Positions 6,603 through 14,386 of a stretch of 21,054 nucleotides of DNA are shown in pieces. The notes under the pieces were generated by a model. The model searched no databases. It was not told the DNA's origin and saw only the letters and a list, made by a program, of their open reading frames with translations. Made by a program: the position numbers and the translations under genes. Position 1 is the stretch's first letter. Each line of letters starts with the position of its first letter. This DNA comes from Gammaproteobacteria bacterium (GTDB taxonomy: Bacteria; Pseudomonadota; Gammaproteobacteria; Burkholderiales; Thiobacillaceae): NCBI GenBank assembly GCA_018820745.1, contig JAHJNP010000080.1, positions 1 through 21,054 on the forward strand, in the 5' to 3' direction.

Positions 6603-7390
6603 GCTTCGATCTCCATGGCCAGACTGAGCGGCGCCAGGTAATCCAGAACGACCCGACCGCCCTCCCCGCGCGCAATGGCCTGCAGCAGGGGCAGGCCACG
6701 CGCGCAGGGAATGGCGCGACGCAGCGCTTCGAGCTCGGGCTCGGCCAGCGCATCGGGCGCGGCGTCACTCAGGCTGAGCTCGATCCGCGCCAGCGATTGC
6801 GCGCTGCGTTCAGGCATCAGCGCCAGCGCGATGCCGAATGCGGCAGAGAGCGGGCGCTTGGCGTGCAGCGGTTCGGGATAGGGCATGTCGTAGGTGACCA
6901 GCAGCGTGCCCCAGCCTTCGACCGCGACCTGGGTCAGCGCCTCCAGCAGGCCGGCGCCGAAGCTGCCGTCATGGGCGCACAACACCGTGGCCGGGGTCAT
7001 GGCGCCGGAAGCGATGCCCCAGTAACCGGCCGGGGCGTTGTGCACCGAGTTGTGGAAGCGGGTCGGCGAGATATGACGGTCGTCGGAAGCCAGCACCTTG
7101 CAGATGGCGTCGCAGTTGTCGTTGTCGGCACCGGAGGAGGAAAACACCGCGGCCAGTTGCCGGGCGTCGAGCTGCCCTACCGCGACGGCCTCCTGCGCCA
7201 CGGCGAGCGCAACCTTGATCGCGACGCCGGTGCGGCGGCGTTCGGCAGGGGGCAGCGACTGCGGCGCGGCCACCGTAAGAGGGCGCGCTTCGTAGGGGGC
7301 GGTGCCCGCCAGGATGGGCCGCGCCGCGGGCCAGTTGTCGAGTCCCGGACCGATCAGGCCGATGCCGTCGAGGTAAGCGGTGAGCTTCAT
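6593..7390 (-). CDS. Beta-ketoacyl synthase chain length factor-like protein (ApeC-like)
   Basis: This 265-residue protein matches the N-terminal half of a thiolase-fold ketosynthase and is much shorter than a full one of about 400. It reads GIGLIGPG at 9-16, AVFSSSGADNDN at 81-92, RFHNSVHNAPAGYWGI at 111-126 and CAHDGSFGAGLLEAL at 138-152. Where the neighbouring ketosynthase has its nucleophile in TACSSS, this protein appears to have Asp141, and the C-terminal half with the two catalytic histidines is absent. It should therefore be catalytically inactive and act as partner of the ketosynthase, as ApeC does with ApeO, setting chain length. ATG 7390 overlaps the ketosynthase stop by four bases, consistent with a 1:1 heterodimer. 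The 3' end overlaps the dehydratase gene by ten bases. Confidence 0.87.
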   Translation of the reverse strand: MKLTAYLDGIGLIGPGLDNWPAARPILAGTAPYEARPLTVAAPQSLPPAERRRTGVAIKVALAVAQEAVAVGQLDARQLAAVFSSSGADNDNCDAICKVLASDDRHISPTRFHNSVHNAPAGYWGIASGAMTPATVLCAHDGSFGAGLLEALTQVAVEGWGTLLVTYDMPYPEPLHAKRPLSAAFGIALALMPERSAQSLARIELSLSDAAPDALAEPELEALRRAIPCARGLPLLQAIARGEGGRVVLDYLAPLSLAMEIEACR

Positions 7391-8586
7391 TGCGCGCGCC
7401 CCAGGATCAGGCTGCAGTTGGTGCCGCCAAAACCGAAGGAGTTGCTGAGCACTCGGCGCGGCGCACGCTGCTGGTTCGCGGTGAGGTACTGGACGGGAAT
7501 GTCGGGGTCAACGCGGTGCGTGTTGACCCCGCCCGGCAGGAAGCCCCGCTGCAGCGCCAGCGCGCTGATGATCGCCTCCAGGCCGCCGGCCGCGCCAAGG
7601 GTGTGGCCGGTCGCGCCCTTGGTCGAACTGCACGGCACCTGGTTGCCGAACAGCGCGGCCACGGCATTGCCCTCGGCGGCATCGTTGCTCGGCGTCGCGG
7701 TGCCGTGCAGGTTGATGTAGTCGATGTCGGCAGGCTGCAGGCCCGCAGTCTTGAGTGCGGCTTCCATCGCCATGCGCGCGCCCAGGCCTTCCGGGTGGGG
7801 CGAGGACATGTGGTGGGCGTCGCTCGATTCGCCCGCGCCCAAGAGCAGCACGGCATCGGCATCGAGGCTGGCGGCCGGGCGCTCAAGCAGGATGAAGGCC
7901 GCGGCCTCGCCGATGGAGAGGCCGTTGCGCTCCGCATCGTAGGGTCGGCAGGGTTCGGACGAGAGCAGTTCCAGCGAGTTGAAGCCGTAGAGCGTGGTGA
8001 GGCACAAGGAGTCGACGCCGCCGACGATGGCCGCGTCGATCACGCCGGCGGCGATCATCCGCGCCGCCGAGGCGAACACCTTGGCGCTCGACGAGCAGGC
8101 GGTGGAGACCACCACGGCCGGCCCTTCCAGGTTGAAGGCGGTGCGCACGAAGTCGGCCACCGAATAGGTGTTGTGCGTGGTGCGATAGATGAAGTCGTCC
8201 GGCAGCGCGCCGGTAGCCGGGTCGCGGCGGCGGTAGGCCTGCTCGGTCTGCAGGATGCCGGAGGTGCTGGTGCCGAGCAGCACGCCGATCCGCCGCCGGC
8301 CGTAACGGGCGGCGGCGGCGCCGACCGCGGCATTGAAGCCATCCTGACGCAGCCCCAGGTAGGCGAGACGGTTGTTGCGGCATTCGTATTCGGCGAGGCT
8401 GGCCGGCAAAGGCGCCTGGTCCACGCCGGCCACCTCGCCAACGTACGTCGCCAGGTCGGTCACCGTCTCGAAGGCGCAGGGTGCGAGCCCGCTCTTTTGC
8501 GCACGCAGGGCGGCCAGCGTCGGCGCCAGGCCGTGGCCCAGACAGCTTGCAGCGGTGAAATGGGAAAGCCAGAGCGAATTCAACAC
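7387..8586 (-). CDS. Beta-ketoacyl-ACP synthase (ApeO-like ketosynthase)
   Basis: A full-length ketosynthase of about 399 residues. Counting from GTG 8586, the nucleophile is Cys164 in VSTACSSSAKVF, and the two histidines are His294 in NLHGTATPSNDAAEGNAV and His328 in TKGATGHTLGAAGG. The C-terminal NSFGFGGTNCSLIL closes the fold. This Cys-His-His set is that of decarboxylative condensing enzymes. It would extend the starter with malonyl-ACP units together with the truncated partner encoded next. The start is uncertain: no ATG exists, and TTG 8595, GTG 8586 and TTG 8583 are all possible without a clear Shine-Dalgarno; the fold begins at NSLWLSHFTAASCLG. The gene is separated from the upstream PAP2 gene by about 50 bases but overlaps the downstream gene by four. 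Confidence 0.9.
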   Translation of the reverse strand: MLNSLWLSHFTAASCLGHGLAPTLAALRAQKSGLAPCAFETVTDLATYVGEVAGVDQAPLPASLAEYECRNNRLAYLGLRQDGFNAAVGAAAARYGRRRIGVLLGTSTSGILQTEQAYRRRDPATGALPDDFIYRTTHNTYSVADFVRTAFNLEGPAVVVSTACSSSAKVFASAARMIAAGVIDAAIVGGVDSLCLTTLYGFNSLELLSSEPCRPYDAERNGLSIGEAAAFILLERPAASLDADAVLLLGAGESSDAHHMSSPHPEGLGARMAMEAALKTAGLQPADIDYINLHGTATPSNDAAEGNAVAALFGNQVPCSSTKGATGHTLGAAGGLEAIISALALQRGFLPGGVNTHRVDPDIPVQYLTANQQRAPRRVLSNSFGFGGTNCSLILGRAQ

Positions 8587-8639
8587 GTCAACCAATCCAG
8601 ATACAGTGAGTTTTCAGTCAATTCCACAGCCGATTTCCT

Positions 8640-9314
8640 TCAGATCCGGCCGGGTGCTGGCGCAGCGTAATGGCTGCGCAATGACAGCCAGGCCGCCACC
8701 GCCCCCAGCATCAGGCCGGCCCACACATCGACCGCCACATGCTGGCGGGTGGCGAGGGTGGAATAAATGATGCCGATGCACCACAGCCAGTTGGCCAGCC
8801 GACTCCACCGCGGCGCGCCGAATCGACGCAGCAGATGATCCAGCCAGACACCCGAAAACAGGGCCGTGGCGACATGCAGCGAAGGGAAGGCATTGCCTGC
8901 GGCATCGACGTTTTTAAGGAACTCCACGCCGGGATGCCGGGCCCAGTCGATATCGGCTGCGGGGACCGCGGTGGGCCAGAAGTAAAAAACAATCAGCCCC
9001 GCCAGGCAGGTTCCGCCCATCGCCAGGCCGTAGCGATAGAGTTCGCTTCGCGTCGCAATCAATGCCGGGGGCAGGGACACGTACACCCACAGTGAGACAT
9101 ACAGCGGCATCGCCCACGGCTGAAAACTGATCATCTGATCCAGCCAGGTAATCGGCATCACCGTGGCCGGGTAGACCGGGACTTTGAGCACGTAGAAATA
9201 CGCAGCGAAAAACAGGCCGATAAAAAGCGGCGTCCCGATCCCTTTCAGAAACACATGCCGGGTGATGACCGCTGCAATCTGCCGGTACCACGGCGTTTGC
9301 TGACTGCTCTTCAT
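8640..9314 (-). CDS. PAP2-superfamily membrane phosphatase
   Basis: The 224-residue membrane protein starts at ATG 9314, preceded by GGAGA about ten bases upstream on the minus strand. A longer frame upstream overlaps the deacetylase gene and is rejected. Hydrophobic helices lie at about 25-45, 67-87, 97-115, 147-160, 175-188 and 198-212. The phosphatase motifs are NAFPSLHVAT at 141-150 (His147) and STLATRQHVAVDVWAG at 185-200 (His192, Asp196), with periplasmic active site expected. The first motif (KX6RP) is not obvious. This layout resembles AUR1/inositol-phosphorylceramide-synthase-like and undecaprenyl-diphosphate phosphatase-like PAP2 proteins. It could dephosphorylate a lipid carrier or transfer a head group during assembly of a pigment lipid. 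It is the only gene of the operon with clear gaps on both sides (49 and about 50 bases). Confidence 0.85.
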   Translation of the reverse strand: MKSSQQTPWYRQIAAVITRHVFLKGIGTPLFIGLFFAAYFYVLKVPVYPATVMPITWLDQMISFQPWAMPLYVSLWVYVSLPPALIATRSELYRYGLAMGGTCLAGLIVFYFWPTAVPAADIDWARHPGVEFLKNVDAAGNAFPSLHVATALFSGVWLDHLLRRFGAPRWSRLANWLWCIGIIYSTLATRQHVAVDVWAGLMLGAVAAWLSLRSHYAAPAPGRI

Positions 9315-9363
9315 GGCCTGTTCTCCGGGCTGCGGCAGTGCCGACGCGTGTGTTGTGTACGGT

Positions 9364-10167
9364 TCATGACAGGGCGTCCCGCAAGCGGACAAAACGCAGT
9401 CCGGCGGTGGCGGCCGATTCCAGCACGGCAGGCAGCACGTCGAGAATAACCGGCATGCCGTGGGGCGTCCGTGCTGCATTGCCGTCGTGCAACAGCAAGA
9501 TAGCGCCCGCCCGCAGCTCACGCAGCAGTGCATGCTTGACACGCTCGGCGTCACCGATCCGGGTGTCGAAACCCCGCGCCGACCAGCTGGCGAGCGTCAA
9601 GCCGAGCCGCGCCAGCACGGGATCGAGAAAAGGATTGCGCAAGCCGGCAGGGGCACGAAAGAACAGCGGGCGCTGACCGGTAATCAGGCCGAGGGTGCTT
9701 TGTGCGGCCTGCAGTTCGCGCATGAAGCCGCGCGGGCCCAGCAGGGCAAAAAAATGGCGGTGGTGCTGGCTGTGGTTTTCCACGGCATGGCCACGGCGGA
9801 CGATTTCCCGGCATACATCCGGATAGCGTGCCGCTTTTTCGCCGACACAGAAGAAGGTGGCTTGTGCGGCATGGCGATCCAGAATATCCAGCACCTGCGG
9901 GGTGACGAGGGGGTCGGGGCCGTCGTCGATGGTGAGGGCGATTTCATGTCTGGCGGCAGCGGCGGCGGGCAGCCGAGACCAGTTCGGCCCCAGCCAGTTG
10001 CTGCGCGGCCACATCCCGACCGCAGTCAGCAACAGGTGGTTGATGACCACGGCGCCCAGCGCCCAGCGCCATTGCACGGGTTCGGCGATCACGGCCACCA
10101 ACGCCAGGCCATGCAGCGCGACGGATGCGCGGATCAACAGGGTGGGATGCCAGGCTGAGTTAAGCAT
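9364..10167 (-). CDS. NodB-type polysaccharide deacetylase
   Basis: The 267-residue protein begins at ATG 10167, overlapping the exporter stop by eight bases; ATG 10182 is an alternative. Two hydrophobic segments at about 8-29 and 36-53 place it in the inner membrane. The catalytic NodB domain starts at about residue 75: motif 1 is TIDDGPDP with Asp81/Asp82, motif 2 is HSQHH with His132 and His136 as metal ligands, motif 3 is RAPAGLRNP at 171-179, and motif 5 is LLLHDG with His227. All residues needed for a metal-dependent carbohydrate esterase family 4 enzyme are therefore present. Such enzymes remove N-acetyl groups from amino sugars in chitin oligomers, peptidoglycan or lipid-linked saccharides. 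With a glycosyltransferase in the same cluster, deacetylation of the sugar joining the pigment to its lipid is a plausible but unproven job. Confidence 0.9.
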   Translation of the reverse strand: MLNSAWHPTLLIRASVALHGLALVAVIAEPVQWRWALGAVVINHLLLTAVGMWPRSNWLGPNWSRLPAAAAARHEIALTIDDGPDPLVTPQVLDILDRHAAQATFFCVGEKAARYPDVCREIVRRGHAVENHSQHHRHFFALLGPRGFMRELQAAQSTLGLITGQRPLFFRAPAGLRNPFLDPVLARLGLTLASWSARGFDTRIGDAERVKHALLRELRAGAILLLHDGNAARTPHGMPVILDVLPAVLESAATAGLRFVRLRDALS

Positions 10168-12526
10168 TGGATTGGCAGGCATCGGCTTGCCGGGCAAAAA
10201 TCGCCGAATAGAACAAGGCCAGGATGACGCCCGGTGCGACGGTCACGCCCAGCGCCTGCAGGAGGGAGACGTCGGAAAACGCGAGCAGGCCAAACCCTGC
10301 GACGGTGGTGAGGCTGGCAAACAGCATCGAGGCCAGCGTGCGCGGCAGGATCGGCGTGCGCGGATCGGGACGATCAAAAAACAGGGCGTAATTCGAGCCC
10401 ACGGCGGCCACCAGCAACAAGCCCACCAGATGCAGAATGATCATTTGCTGGCCAAACAGGCTCAATCCCGCGGTGACGGTCATGACCGCTGCTGCCAGCG
10501 GCGCGATGATGCGCAGCACGCGCATGGGCGAGCGAAAAACCGCGAGCAGCAACACGATGATGGCAACCAGCCCTCCGAGCGACAGCGCAATGGCTTCACG
10601 CAGGTAGCCGGAATACAGGCGATCCGACTCGGCCTTCATGTCCACGAACAACACATCGGGCATTGCGCTCAAGGCAGCGCGGATAGGCTCGGCGTTGATG
10701 CTGCCCCCCTCGGGCGCGGTCAGCGGCAACAAGGCCCGCCATTGCCCGTGTTGCTGGATGAGCAGGGCATCGACCGCCATCGCCATCGAGGTCTGCTGCA
10801 GGTCGCTTGCCTGCAGCAAACGCTGGCTGCGCGCGGCGGCGGTGTCGGCCAGAAACGGCGTGAACAGCTGTTCGCGTACCGGCAGGCCCTGGACCGCTTG
10901 CGCCAAGCGTGTTTCCAGCACCGGGCGAGGGGGCAGGCTGGCCTGGCGTTCGCGTTGCGTGGCCACGCTGGGAAGATAACGGCTCGGGCTTTCGAATCCG
11001 GCAAGCTGGCCTTGCTCGACTTGTGTCTGCAGCAGCGTGGAAACCCGTTCGGCGGCGCGCAAGACGGATTCCTGATTCGCACCCGAGACGACGACCAGGT
11101 AACGCACATCCGGCGCACCCATGTCGGCGCGCAAACGGGTATCGAGTTCCACATCCGCTTGCGACACCGGACTGAGTGACGCGATTTTGTCATTCCACAA
11201 ACTGGCGCGGTTATCGACCACGATGGCGCAGGCCGCCAGCAACACGATCGCCGCAGGCCAGCGCAGTGCGGCAGCGCGTTGCACCACGCGGGACAGGGTG
11301 AGCCCGATCGCCGATAAATCGTGGATACGGAAGCTGACGGGCAGCAGCGAGGGCAGGACAAAGCGCGTCACCGTTGCGGCCGTGATCAACCCGGCAATGG
11401 CATACAAGCCGAGTTGTGCCAGACCGGGAAAGCCGGACAGCAGCAGCGAGGCAAAACCGGCTATCGACGTCAGCACACCGAGGCGAATGGTGGGCCAGAG
11501 GCGCTTGATCCAGTTTTGATGATCGGCGCTGTTCTGTTCCGATTGCACGAACAGGTAGATCGAATAATCCACGGCTTCGCCGATCAGGGCGGTGCCGAAT
11601 CCCAGGGTGATGCCGTGCACCGCGCCAAAGCCCAGGCTGACCGCCGCAATGCCGGCCAGCGCACCGCTGATCACGGGCAACAGCCCCAATGCCAGGGCGC
11701 TGAAGGAACGATAAACGAGTAACAAGAGCGTTGCGATGAGGGCAAGGCTGATGATGGACAGGCGGGTGACCTGGCGCTTGATGGTGTCGCGCGACGTCAC
11801 CGAAAACACGCCGGGGCCGGTCATCACCAGCTGGGCGGATGGGGTCGCGCCGGGGGCTTGGTCCAGCGCCTGGTCGAACGCCTGCCGAATGGCGGCCATG
11901 GCGTGTTGCTGGGCATCGGTGTCGCTTCCCGCGGCACGCGTTTGCATCAGCATCAAGGCGCGCGCGCCATCGCGTGACGCCCATGCCCCCTCCACCAACT
12001 GCGGCTGGGTGCCGCTGTTGAGCTGCTCGAGCAATTGCAGCATTTCTCCGGTGGGGTCGCGCGGCAGCAGGGATTTGACCAGCAATCCGGCAGGCGAGGC
12101 CAGCAGGTCGATACTGTCGCCCAAGGCGGAATTCAGGCCATCCGCGCTGAAGCGCTCAGGCGTCACCGCCGGGCTCAACAGGTAGCGGTTGTCGAACAGG
12201 AAAGCACGGTCGCGCTCGGCGTTGACGGGCTCGCCGTTATTGACGCTGACAAACGTGCGGTCGGCGCGCAGACGCTCGGCGACTTGCCTGGAAAGACTGG
12301 CGCGGGTGGGCGCGTCGGCGCCTTCGATGCCCACCAGAATCAGGCGCGAGGCGAGGCCGTCGCTGACCTGATCCATGAGCAGCTGCTGCTCGGGCGTGGG
12401 CGTGCGCGGCATAAATGCCGACAAGTCGGTGGTGAAGTGGGTGCGGCTGATGATGCCGACACAGGCCAGCAAAAAAATCAGCCACAGCACGATTGCTGCA
12501 GTGCCGCGGCGGCGCATGTGGATCAT
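10160..12526 (-). CDS. MMPL/RND-family exporter
   Basis: This 788-residue protein starts at ATG 12526, four bases inside the LolA-like gene. It shows the duplicated MMPL layout: a first helix at about 9-27, a large periplasmic domain from about 30 to 250, a bundle of helices containing GFGTALIGEAVDYSIYLFVQ, then a second single helix near 425 (RWPAAIVLLAACAIVV), a second periplasmic domain and a final bundle with LLLVAAVGSNYALFFDRPD. The acidic residues in those helices are candidates for proton relay. Homologues in aryl polyene and hopanoid systems move hydrophobic lipids out of the inner membrane. It would hand the finished polyene lipid to the LolA-like protein encoded directly upstream. 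Length and build are complete; no frameshift is seen. Confidence 0.93.
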   Translation of the reverse strand: MIHMRRRGTAAIVLWLIFLLACVGIISRTHFTTDLSAFMPRTPTPEQQLLMDQVSDGLASRLILVGIEGADAPTRASLSRQVAERLRADRTFVSVNNGEPVNAERDRAFLFDNRYLLSPAVTPERFSADGLNSALGDSIDLLASPAGLLVKSLLPRDPTGEMLQLLEQLNSGTQPQLVEGAWASRDGARALMLMQTRAAGSDTDAQQHAMAAIRQAFDQALDQAPGATPSAQLVMTGPGVFSVTSRDTIKRQVTRLSIISLALIATLLLLVYRSFSALALGLLPVISGALAGIAAVSLGFGAVHGITLGFGTALIGEAVDYSIYLFVQSEQNSADHQNWIKRLWPTIRLGVLTSIAGFASLLLSGFPGLAQLGLYAIAGLITAATVTRFVLPSLLPVSFRIHDLSAIGLTLSRVVQRAAALRWPAAIVLLAACAIVVDNRASLWNDKIASLSPVSQADVELDTRLRADMGAPDVRYLVVVSGANQESVLRAAERVSTLLQTQVEQGQLAGFESPSRYLPSVATQRERQASLPPRPVLETRLAQAVQGLPVREQLFTPFLADTAAARSQRLLQASDLQQTSMAMAVDALLIQQHGQWRALLPLTAPEGGSINAEPIRAALSAMPDVLFVDMKAESDRLYSGYLREAIALSLGGLVAIIVLLLAVFRSPMRVLRIIAPLAAAVMTVTAGLSLFGQQMIILHLVGLLLVAAVGSNYALFFDRPDPRTPILPRTLASMLFASLTTVAGFGLLAFSDVSLLQALGVTVAPGVILALFYSAIFARQADACQSNA

Positions 12527-13119
12527 CGCTGTGGCGCCGGCTGTTCGATGGTCATCAGCGAACGGTCGCCATCGGCCTGGATGATCTCGACGCTGCGCAC
12601 CACGTTCCCGACCCCCTCCATCCGGATGCGGGCGATGACGGCGCCGACCCTGGGGTCGAGCGGGGTGAGCGTGAGTGTCCAGCGTTCATGGCCGCCGTCC
12701 AGGGCCAGGTGGTAGACCCGTTCCAGGGCCTTGCGGTCGCCGGCCAGAGTGGCTCGAATGCTCTCGATCATGCCGGCCACCTCCGGGTAGTCCTTCATCT
12801 GCAGCACGTGTTTGCGGCGACCACGCTCGAGGGTGAGGGTGTCGCCGTCGAGCACCATGGTCTCGGGCTTCGGTTTCAGGGTGCGCTTTTCCAGGCGGGC
12901 CGGCGCGATGAACAGCAGTTCGCCGGAAGATTCGATCGGCTGATCGAGGATGGAAATGGTTTTTGTCTCGGTGAAGGTGGCCGCGCCTTGCGGGTGCTTC
13001 GCCAGGCCGGCCATGAGCTGGGCAATGCTCAGCGGAGCGGCCTGAACGATGGGGCTGACCAGCAGCGCCAGCCAGACCAGGGCGCACAGTCGAAAGCGGG
13101 GTCGCGTGAGTCGGGTCAT
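12523..13119 (-). CDS. LolA-like outer-membrane lipid carrier protein
   Basis: The 198-residue protein starts at ATG 13119, overlapping the acyltransferase stop by four bases. A signal peptide covers residues 1-27, ending SPIVQA before APLS. The rest fits the LolA/LolB fold: LMAGLAKHPQGAATFTETKT, then GELLFIAPARLEKRTLKP and MVLDGDTLTLERG, a set of alternating strands that form an open beta sheet around a hydrophobic cavity. There is no lipobox cysteine, so it is periplasmic and not a LolB-like lipoprotein. Proteins of this kind occur beside MMPL exporters in aryl polyene clusters and are thought to ferry the lipid across the periplasm. Its gene overlaps the exporter gene by four bases, supporting a shared function. 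Confidence 0.87.
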   Translation of the reverse strand: MTRLTRPRFRLCALVWLALLVSPIVQAAPLSIAQLMAGLAKHPQGAATFTETKTISILDQPIESSGELLFIAPARLEKRTLKPKPETMVLDGDTLTLERGRRKHVLQMKDYPEVAGMIESIRATLAGDRKALERVYHLALDGGHERWTLTLTPLDPRVGAVIARIRMEGVGNVVRSVEIIQADGDRSLMTIEQPAPQR

Positions 13120-14063
13120 GGTTTGGCGGCATCCTTGCGGCGCCAGAAATCGAAGAAGTTGAACCAGTTGCAGGGCGCGGCGCGGCAATGGCGTTCCAGG
13201 CAGGCGGCATAGGCCGTCACGGCGGACTGGATGGCGGCATCGCGGCCGCTCCGTTCGAGCGCGCTGAAATCGGCCAGCCGCTCGAAGTGGATGGCGTAGC
13301 GGTTGCCGCCCAGGTAGAGCCCGCTCATGAACAGCACCGGGCGCTTCAGCATCGCGGCCAGGCGCATGGGGCCGAGCGGAAACTCGGCGTCCGCGCCCAG
13401 GAAGGGGACGCGCAGGGTCGGATCGCCGCCGAGGGTGCGGTCGCCCAGCACGCCGAGGGCCATGCCCTCGTCCAGGCAGGCCTGCACCCGCAGCATCGAG
13501 TCGATCTGCCCCAGCGGAATGATGTCCTGCACCGCCGCCGGGTTGATCGCGGCCAGCGCGGCATTGAGCTTGCGGGCGTTTTCCTCGTACATGACCATGG
13601 CCACCCTGAGGCCGGGCTGCCGGCGGCCGAGGGCGCGCACCACCTCGAAGCTGCCCATGTGCGCGCCCATCAGGATGGCACCGCGCCCGGCGGCCAGCAC
13701 GTCCCGGATGACGTCCTCGCCGCGCACCTCCACCTGAAACAGATCGAAGCGCGCATTGAGCAGAAAGAGCCGGTCGTGGATGGTGGAGGCAAAGCTGTGG
13801 AAATGCCGGAACAGGTCGGCAAATGCGGGTTCCCGATCCAGCGCCCGGCGCAGGTAGGCACGCGAGGCGGCCTTGGCGGCCGGCGCAAAGAGCAGGAAGT
13901 AGAGGCTGATGCCGGCCAGGACAAACCGGGCGGGCGCGCGACCCAGGCGCAGCGAGATCCAGGTCATCAGGCGCAGCATGGCGCGATTGCTGCGCTCCGG
14001 ACGCCGCACCCACTCCGCTTGCTGCGAGGCCTCGCGCGCGATCTCGGGTGCCGGGGCGCTCAT
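13116..14063 (-). CDS. LpxL/HtrB-like acyltransferase
   Basis: The 315-residue protein starts at ATG 14063, overlapping the dehydratase stop by four bases; a longer open frame upstream is only a shadow. One hydrophobic segment at about 44-65 anchors it. The lysophospholipid acyltransferase block is GAHMGSFEVVRA, with His135 and Glu140 forming HX4E where LpxL enzymes have HX4(D/E). LGDRTLGGDPTLRVPFLG and FPLGPMRLAAMLKRPVLFM match later LpxL/HtrB blocks, and the C-terminus has NWFNFFDFW. Lipid A late acyltransferases use acyl-ACP as donor. In this cluster an ACP-bound polyene or fatty acid is the likely donor and a glycolipid the acceptor. It is unrelated in sequence to the PlsC-like enzyme at 1184-2011. 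Confidence 0.9.
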   Translation of the reverse strand: MSAPAPEIAREASQQAEWVRRPERSNRAMLRLMTWISLRLGRAPARFVLAGISLYFLLFAPAAKAASRAYLRRALDREPAFADLFRHFHSFASTIHDRLFLLNARFDLFQVEVRGEDVIRDVLAAGRGAILMGAHMGSFEVVRALGRRQPGLRVAMVMYEENARKLNAALAAINPAAVQDIIPLGQIDSMLRVQACLDEGMALGVLGDRTLGGDPTLRVPFLGADAEFPLGPMRLAAMLKRPVLFMSGLYLGGNRYAIHFERLADFSALERSGRDAAIQSAVTAYAACLERHCRAAPCNWFNFFDFWRRKDAAKP

Positions 14064-14386
14064 GCCGCGGGCACCGGAGAAAAAACCACGCTGCCGCTCG
14101 CCACGCCACGTTCGAGGCCACGACGATCCCTGCAGCGGATCTCGAAGCGGAAGCCGCCCGCGGGTGACTCGGCGCTGTGCAGGGCCAGGGTCTCGCCGGG
14201 CTGGACCGGGCTCAGGAATTTCACCGACTTGAGCTGCACTGGCCCAGGCATTCCCTGCTGTGCCGCCAGGGCGTGCAACGCCGTGTCGAGCAGCACGACG
14301 CCGGGCAGGATGGGCTGGCCGGGGAAGTGGCCGGCAAAGGCCGGGTGGTCGGCGGCGATGGGCAGCGGCATAACGTATTCGCTCAT
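14060..14386 (-). CDS. 3-hydroxyacyl-ACP dehydratase, ApeI/FabZ-like hotdog protein
   Basis: This 108-residue single-hotdog protein carries the FabZ-type active-site segment HPAFAGHFPGQPILPGVVLLD at 14-34, split between HPAFAG and the conserved HFPGQPILPGV with His20. The remaining strands read VQLKSVKFLSPVQPGETL and FRFEIRCRDRRGLERGVASGSVVF, as in FabZ. At 108 residues it is shorter than FabZ (about 150). Small dehydratases of this kind (ApeI) form a heterodimer with ApeP in characterised aryl polyene systems, where the partner supplies the other active-site residue. Its likely partner is encoded at 6138-6602. ATG 14386 overlaps the ligase stop by four bases, and its 3' end overlaps the acyltransferase start by four. 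Confidence 0.87.
   Translation of the reverse strand: MSEYVMPLPIAADHPAFAGHFPGQPILPGVVLLDTALHALAAQQGMPGPVQLKSVKFLSPVQPGETLALHSAESPAGGFRFEIRCRDRRGLERGVASGSVVFSPVPAA

Noticed and set aside
7390..8670. 426-residue plus-strand open frame opposite the ketosynthase
   Set aside because: It is antisense to a gene with clear catalytic motifs, has low-complexity Gly/Arg/His-rich translation and no recognisable domain; it results from high GC.
9857..11179. 440-residue plus-strand open frame opposite deacetylase and exporter
   Set aside because: Composition is Gln/His/Arg-rich and unlike a folded protein; the opposite strand carries intact NodB and MMPL motifs.
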